Positions 60,013-64,000 of a stretch of 64,000 nucleotides of DNA are shown piece after piece. The notes under the pieces were generated by a model. It saw nothing but the letters and a program-made list of their open reading frames with translations, did not search any database and was not told where the DNA came from. Source of the stretch: Chloroflexota bacterium (lineage in GTDB: Bacteria; Chloroflexota; Anaerolineae; JAAYZQ01). Location: NCBI GenBank assembly GCA_018606645.1, contig JAGVRI010000005.1:179714-243713 (forward strand), read 5' to 3'. The position numbers and the translations under genes were made by a program. Position 1 is the stretch's first letter; each line of letters starts with the position of its first letter.

Positions 60013-63000
60013 ATGAACGAGCCGAGAATGAGACATGGTCTTGGGGCCTTGGGGATGATTGTCTTGCTGCTGGCGTTGCTGAACCCTCCGTCATCTCTGG
60101 CCGATCGCCTGGATGTTGACCGGGCGAATGATACTCAGCCGCAAGCGGAGGCACAGGTCCCGGCCGACTGGTGGGTGGCGGTCCAGGCTGAGATCGAGCA
60201 GGCCGAGTACCAGATCACCTGGCAGGAGCAGACCTACCTGCCCGATTTGCCGGCGGCGTACCAGGCTCCCAACCGGGCGGAGAACCTGCGCACCTACTTT
60301 GGCCCGGCCGGCCCGATCCTGATCCCCCGCCTGTGGCCCGAGGAGATGGACGGACCGCCCTGGCGATGGGAACTGCGGTTGGAGGAGTGGGGCCGCGAGG
60401 GGGCAATGCAGCCGGTCGAGACGGCGGAGCTGGAGGTCCATGGCAACCAGGCGGAGTACCGGCGGGCGGCTCTGGTCGAATGGTACCGCAACGACGTGGA
60501 GGGCCTGGCTCTGGGCTTTCGGGTGGGCCGCCCGCCCGAGGCCGCCTCCAATGCCCCGCTGCGCCTGGCCTTGAGCTGGGGCGGGGACCTGGCGGCGCAG
60601 GGCGATGACGGTCCGGGCGTGGCCTTTGTGGCCGGCGAGGCCGTGGTGCTGCGCCTCGGCTCGCTGAGCGCCCGCGATGCGACGGGTCGGCCGCTGGAGG
60701 TACAGCGATTGATGGGAGATGGGATGCTGCGGCTTCAGGTGGACGACACGGGCGCGACCTACCCTCTGGAGTTGGCGGCGGTTATCAGTGGTCTTCCGGC
60801 CACTGCCGACTGGACGTTAGCCTGGGGCGCGACGAATACCGACTTTGGTTACTCGGTGGCGACTGCCGGCGACGTCAACGGCGACAGTTATTCGGATGTC
60901 ATTATCGGGGCGCCCGGCTTTGACGGCGGCCAGACAAACGAGGGCAAGGCGTTCGTCTTCCTAGGGTATGTCTTGGGACTGTCTGGCTCACCTGCCTGGT
61001 CCAAGGAACCAAACCAGGCGGAGGCGCAGTTTGGCAGCTCGGTGGCCTCGGCCGGCGACGTCAACGGCGACGGCTATGCCGACGTGATCGTCGGCGCGCC
61101 CGGGTGGAGCGATGGCCAGTCCGATGAGGGTGGGGCCTGGGTCTATCACGGTGCGGCCTCCGGCGTGAACTCTGCCCCGAACTGGTATGCACAAGGTAAT
61201 CAGATCAACGGCCAGTTCGGCTGCTCGGTGGCTACGGCGGGCGATGTGAACGGTGATGGCTATGCCGATGTTATCATCAGCGCACCGGACTATGATGCTC
61301 CGACTCCCGACGAAGGGGCAGCTTTTGTGTGGCACGGCTCGGCGGGCGGCGTCAACGGCGGGGTAAATGGCTCCCCGTCCAATGCCGCATGGCACGCTGA
61401 GAGCGACGAGGCTGTCGCCCGACTGGGCTATTCGGTGGCCTCGGCCGGCGATGTCAACGGTGATGGCCAAGCCGATGTGATTGTCGGCGCATATCTATAT
61501 GGCGGGGCTGATGAAGGCGCAGCCATGGCCTGGTACGGCCGGTCCGATGGAGTCAACCACGGCGTGACCGGGACACCGGCCAACGCGGCGTGGATGGTCA
61601 CGGGTGCTCATGGCGACGCGTGGCTGGGCCTGTCGGTCGCCGGCGCTGGTGACGTTAACGGCGATGGGTTCGCTGATGTCATTGTTGGCGACCCCTACTT
61701 TACAAACGGGCAGACGGAAGAGGGCGGTGCTTACCTCTACCTGGGCTCGGCGGCTGGGCTTGGCGCGGACTGGGCGAACCGGGACGAAGGGGACAAAGCT
61801 GGCGCCCGGCTGGGCTATTCGGTCGCCTCGGTCGGCGACGTCAATGGCGATGGTTATGCCGATGTGGTGGTCGGCGCGCCCCGCTATACCAACGACCAGT
61901 CCGAAGAGGGACGGGCCTTCCTGTGGTACGGTTCGGCCTCGGGCATCAGCACTACGCGCGACTGGTGGGCCGAAGGAAACGTGGCGTCGGCCTGGTACGG
62001 CTCCTCGGTCGCCACCGCCGGCGACGTCAACGGCGACGGTTACTCGGACCTGATCGTGGGCGCCTATGGCGACGGTTCTCGGGCCGGCACCGTCTATGTC
62101 TATCACGGCGCTCCCGACATGCCCCACGAAACGCCGAACTGGACCAAGCGCAGCAACCAGGAAGATGCCCATTTTGGCTTTTCGGTGAGCAGCGCCGGCG
62201 ACGTGAACGGCGACGGCTTTGCCGATATCATTATCGGCGCGCCGCAGTGGGACTCGGGACAGGCAAATGAAGGCGGGGCGTGGATCTACCGCGGCGACGC
62301 GGGCGGTCTGGTGTCGACTCCGTATTGGTATAAACAGAGCGATAGTACTGGGGCGTTGTTTGGCTGGTCGGTGGCCTCGGCCGGCGATGTAAATGGCGAT
62401 GGCTACGCCGACGTCATTGTCGGTGCGCCGGGGTATGACCATCCTCAGGTAGACGAGGGCGGCGCGTGGATCTATCATGGTGCGGCCAGCGGGGTGAGCA
62501 GCACCCCAGTCTGGCATAAGGAGAGCGACCAAGGCGGCGCCCAGTTCGGCGCCTCGCTGGGAACGGCCGGTGACGTGAACGGCGACGGCTACAGCGACGT
62601 GGTGGTGGGCGCTCCCTACTGGCAGACGGGGGGAGAGAGCCGGGGAGCGGTCTGGCTCTACTACGGCTCGGCCAGCGGCACCCATGGCGCCCCAGACTGG
62701 TATCAGGCCGGCAACCAGCAGGATGCGCAGTACGGCTATGCCGTGGGCACGGCCGGGGATGTTAATGGGGATGGGTTCAGCGACGTCCTCGTCGGCGCGC
62801 CCTTCTGGGAAGATGGGACGGCCTATAACGAAGGGCGGGTGTGGCTGTACCACGGTTCCCACGGCGGATTGAGGGAGAGTGCCTCCTGGCACGCCGAAAG
62901 CAACCAGTTCGGGGCGCGGATGGGCTTCGCCGTCGCCACGGCGGGCGACGTGAATGGCGATGGCTACAGCGACGTCCTCGTCAGCGCGCCCTACTGGGGA

Positions 63001-63852
63001 GATGCGGGCCTGACCAGCGAGGGAAAGGTGTGGGTCTTTCACGGCTCGGGGACAGGACTCAACACCAGCCACGCCTGGACCAGAGAAAGCGGCCAGAACG
63101 ACGCCTACTATGGCTACTCGGTGGGCACGGCCGGTGACGTGAATGGCGATGGCTTTGCCGATGTCCTGATTGGTGCGCCGCACATGACTGGGGCTGACGG
63201 CACCTCTGACGAAGGGCTGGTGCGCCTCTATCAGGGCTCGGCGGCCGGCCTGGAGAGCAGCTACGCCTGGACGGGCGAAGGCAACCAGACGCTTTCCTGG
63301 TACGGCGGCTCGGTGGCGAGTGCGGGGGATGTGAACGGCGACGGCTATGCCGACCTGGTGATCGGGGCCGACCAGTACAACGAAGCGCTGGTGAATGAAG
63401 GTAAGGTCTTTGTCTATTATGGCAATGGCCGCAGCGGTGTGCCGCTGGCCCTGCGGCAGCTCAACAACACCCTTCAACCCGTGGCCTTGCTGGGCCGGAC
63501 CGATAGCGATAGCTTTCGTGTCAACCTGACCGTGTCGACACCGTTTGGTCGGGGCAAATTTAAAGAGGAGATCGAGGTCAAGCCGCTGGGTGTGCGCTTT
63601 AACGGGGACCGAACCCTCCGCCGGGCCGCATGGGCCTGTCCGGTTCTGCCCGCTTCCGCGATCGTGGAAGCCGGTGATCTGCGGTACGGTGTGCCCTACC
63701 ACTGGCGGATCCGCATCCTCTACAACCCGGCGACCACGCCCTGGATGCCGGCCAGCCGGTGGGTCACTGTGCCCTGGAACGGCTGGAACGAGCAAGACCT
63801 GCGTACACCGGGATCCAGTATTTACCTGCCGCTGGTCTTTCGGAATTATTGA
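60013..63852 (+). CDS. Exported FG-GAP repeat protein (14 repeats, integrin-like propeller)
   Basis: A 1279-residue secreted protein. The signal peptide is LGALGMIVLLLALLNPPSSLA. After an N-terminal beta domain (40-260) come 14 FG-GAP repeats (about 265-1140), each with G-x-S-V-x-x-A-GDVNGDGYxDVIVGAP. The DxNxDGxxD loop is a calcium site, as in integrin alpha chains. Fourteen repeats could form two seven-bladed propellers. A C-terminal beta domain (1150-1270) ends SSIYLPLVFRNY. Codon usage and GC match the neighbours. Likely a surface adhesion or binding protein, possibly calcium-dependent. ATG 60013 has AGGAAGGG upstream; the longer reading from 59983 lacks an SD. Confidence 0.9.
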   Translation: MNEPRMRHGLGALGMIVLLLALLNPPSSLADRLDVDRANDTQPQAEAQVPADWWVAVQAEIEQAEYQITWQEQTYLPDLPAAYQAPNRAENLRTYFGPAGPILIPRLWPEEMDGPPWRWELRLEEWGREGAMQPVETAELEVHGNQAEYRRAALVEWYRNDVEGLALGFRVGRPPEAASNAPLRLALSWGGDLAAQGDDGPGVAFVAGEAVVLRLGSLSARDATGRPLEVQRLMGDGMLRLQVDDTGATYPLELAAVISGLPATADWTLAWGATNTDFGYSVATAGDVNGDSYSDVIIGAPGFDGGQTNEGKAFVFLGYVLGLSGSPAWSKEPNQAEAQFGSSVASAGDVNGDGYADVIVGAPGWSDGQSDEGGAWVYHGAASGVNSAPNWYAQGNQINGQFGCSVATAGDVNGDGYADVIISAPDYDAPTPDEGAAFVWHGSAGGVNGGVNGSPSNAAWHAESDEAVARLGYSVASAGDVNGDGQADVIVGAYLYGGADEGAAMAWYGRSDGVNHGVTGTPANAAWMVTGAHGDAWLGLSVAGAGDVNGDGFADVIVGDPYFTNGQTEEGGAYLYLGSAAGLGADWANRDEGDKAGARLGYSVASVGDVNGDGYADVVVGAPRYTNDQSEEGRAFLWYGSASGISTTRDWWAEGNVASAWYGSSVATAGDVNGDGYSDLIVGAYGDGSRAGTVYVYHGAPDMPHETPNWTKRSNQEDAHFGFSVSSAGDVNGDGFADIIIGAPQWDSGQANEGGAWIYRGDAGGLVSTPYWYKQSDSTGALFGWSVASAGDVNGDGYADVIVGAPGYDHPQVDEGGAWIYHGAASGVSSTPVWHKESDQGGAQFGASLGTAGDVNGDGYSDVVVGAPYWQTGGESRGAVWLYYGSASGTHGAPDWYQAGNQQDAQYGYAVGTAGDVNGDGFSDVLVGAPFWEDGTAYNEGRVWLYHGSHGGLRESASWHAESNQFGARMGFAVATAGDVNGDGYSDVLVSAPYWGDAGLTSEGKVWVFHGSGTGLNTSHAWTRESGQNDAYYGYSVGTAGDVNGDGFADVLIGAPHMTGADGTSDEGLVRLYQGSAAGLESSYAWTGEGNQTLSWYGGSVASAGDVNGDGYADLVIGADQYNEALVNEGKVFVYYGNGRSGVPLALRQLNNTLQPVALLGRTDSDSFRVNLTVSTPFGRGKFKEEIEVKPLGVRFNGDRTLRRAAWACPVLPASAIVEAGDLRYGVPYHWRIRILYNPATTPWMPASRWVTVPWNGWNEQDLRTPGSSIYLPLVFRNY

Positions 63853-63958
63853 ACGCTGTGCGGACAGATGCTGTCAACGAATGGGAAACGGATGGACGAA
63901 TCGGGTAGGCGCGGGCATCGCTTTGGCCTACCGGAAGTTGCCCCGCCGGCTTCATCCT

Positions 63959-63982
63959 CCCACAGATTCCGAAACCTGTGGG
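63959..63982. other. Hairpin downstream of the FG-GAP gene
   Basis: CCCACAG (63959-63965) pairs with CTGTGGG (63976-63982) around a 10-nt loop. No T-run follows. A second stem GGTAGGC/GCCTACC lies at about 63904-63932. They may end or stabilise the transcript; no gene is visible between 63853 and the right edge. Confidence 0.4.
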
Positions 63983-64000
63983 GGGCTATGGTTCAGGTGG

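Noticed and set aside
57601..63795. Antisense frames of 724 and 766 codons opposite the binding-protein and FG-GAP genes
   Set aside because: The repeat periodicity comes from the plus-strand genes; no start signals.

Overview
The window reads as a high-GC chromosome segment from a Chloroflexota (Anaerolineae-like) bacterium. No rRNA or marker tree is available, so this is inference. It rests on secreted and membrane proteins with long Thr/Pro-rich tails, two neighbouring exported proteins ending in a YLPL-type motif, a GAF-rich SpoIIE regulator, a kinase fused to a formylglycine-enzyme-like domain, and the mix of housekeeping genes. A TtuA/TtuB-like tRNA thiolation pair hints at a thermophile. 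Most genes have clear SD sequences and sigma70-type promoters with 17-bp spacers, which allowed many start codons to be moved to better positions.

Layout. 1-4.2 kb: the 5' part of an exported protein made of exact 22-residue repeats, then a giant SARP/LuxR-like regulator with 11-bp-phased repeats in front of its promoter. 4.3-13.4 kb: RNase Z, a Trm112-like protein, a class A PBP, a GNAT-like protein, an R3H/AAA ATPase, an SCP2 protein, an alpha/beta hydrolase and RdgB. 13.5-25.2 kb: a DUF4446 protein, a sugar ABC importer (binding protein and two permeases), a bactofilin, a TgpA-like transglutaminase, a Thr/Pro-rich membrane protein, a prepilin peptidase, AspRS, a probable 6S RNA and a second SCP2 protein. 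25.2-33 kb: an odd structured intergenic element, a helical protein, 3-hydroxybutyryl-CoA dehydrogenase, an inositol-phosphatase-family enzyme, a CoA-type Nudix hydrolase and a partner-switching module (RsbU-like phosphatase, RsbW-like kinase, STAS antagonist). 33-46 kb: O-antigen ligase, tRNA-Sec(UCA), a hydrolase, a response regulator, a HEAT-repeat protein, an IMPACT protein, an S1 protein, tRNA-Val, a histidine kinase, the TtuA/TtuB pair and a Lon-like protease.

The most interesting block is 46.2-52.9 kb. A CarH/LitR-type B12 photoreceptor repressor heads an apparent six-gene operon: an SDR epimerase, a peroxiredoxin-like protein whose active-site codon is an in-frame TGA (UxxC), a Rieske oxygenase, a DNA photolyase and an MFS exporter. 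The tRNA-Sec gene 14 kb away makes selenocysteine decoding credible. I read the block as a light- and oxidative-stress-responsive operon that contains a selenoprotein.

53-64 kb is accessory: a small protein plus AbiEii-like nucleotidyltransferase pair, a frameshifted methyltransferase-like remnant, a Ser/Thr kinase with an FGE-like sensor domain, a DUF523/YbgA protein, a fusion of two periplasmic-binding-protein types, and a 14-repeat FG-GAP protein that could form two seven-bladed propellers.
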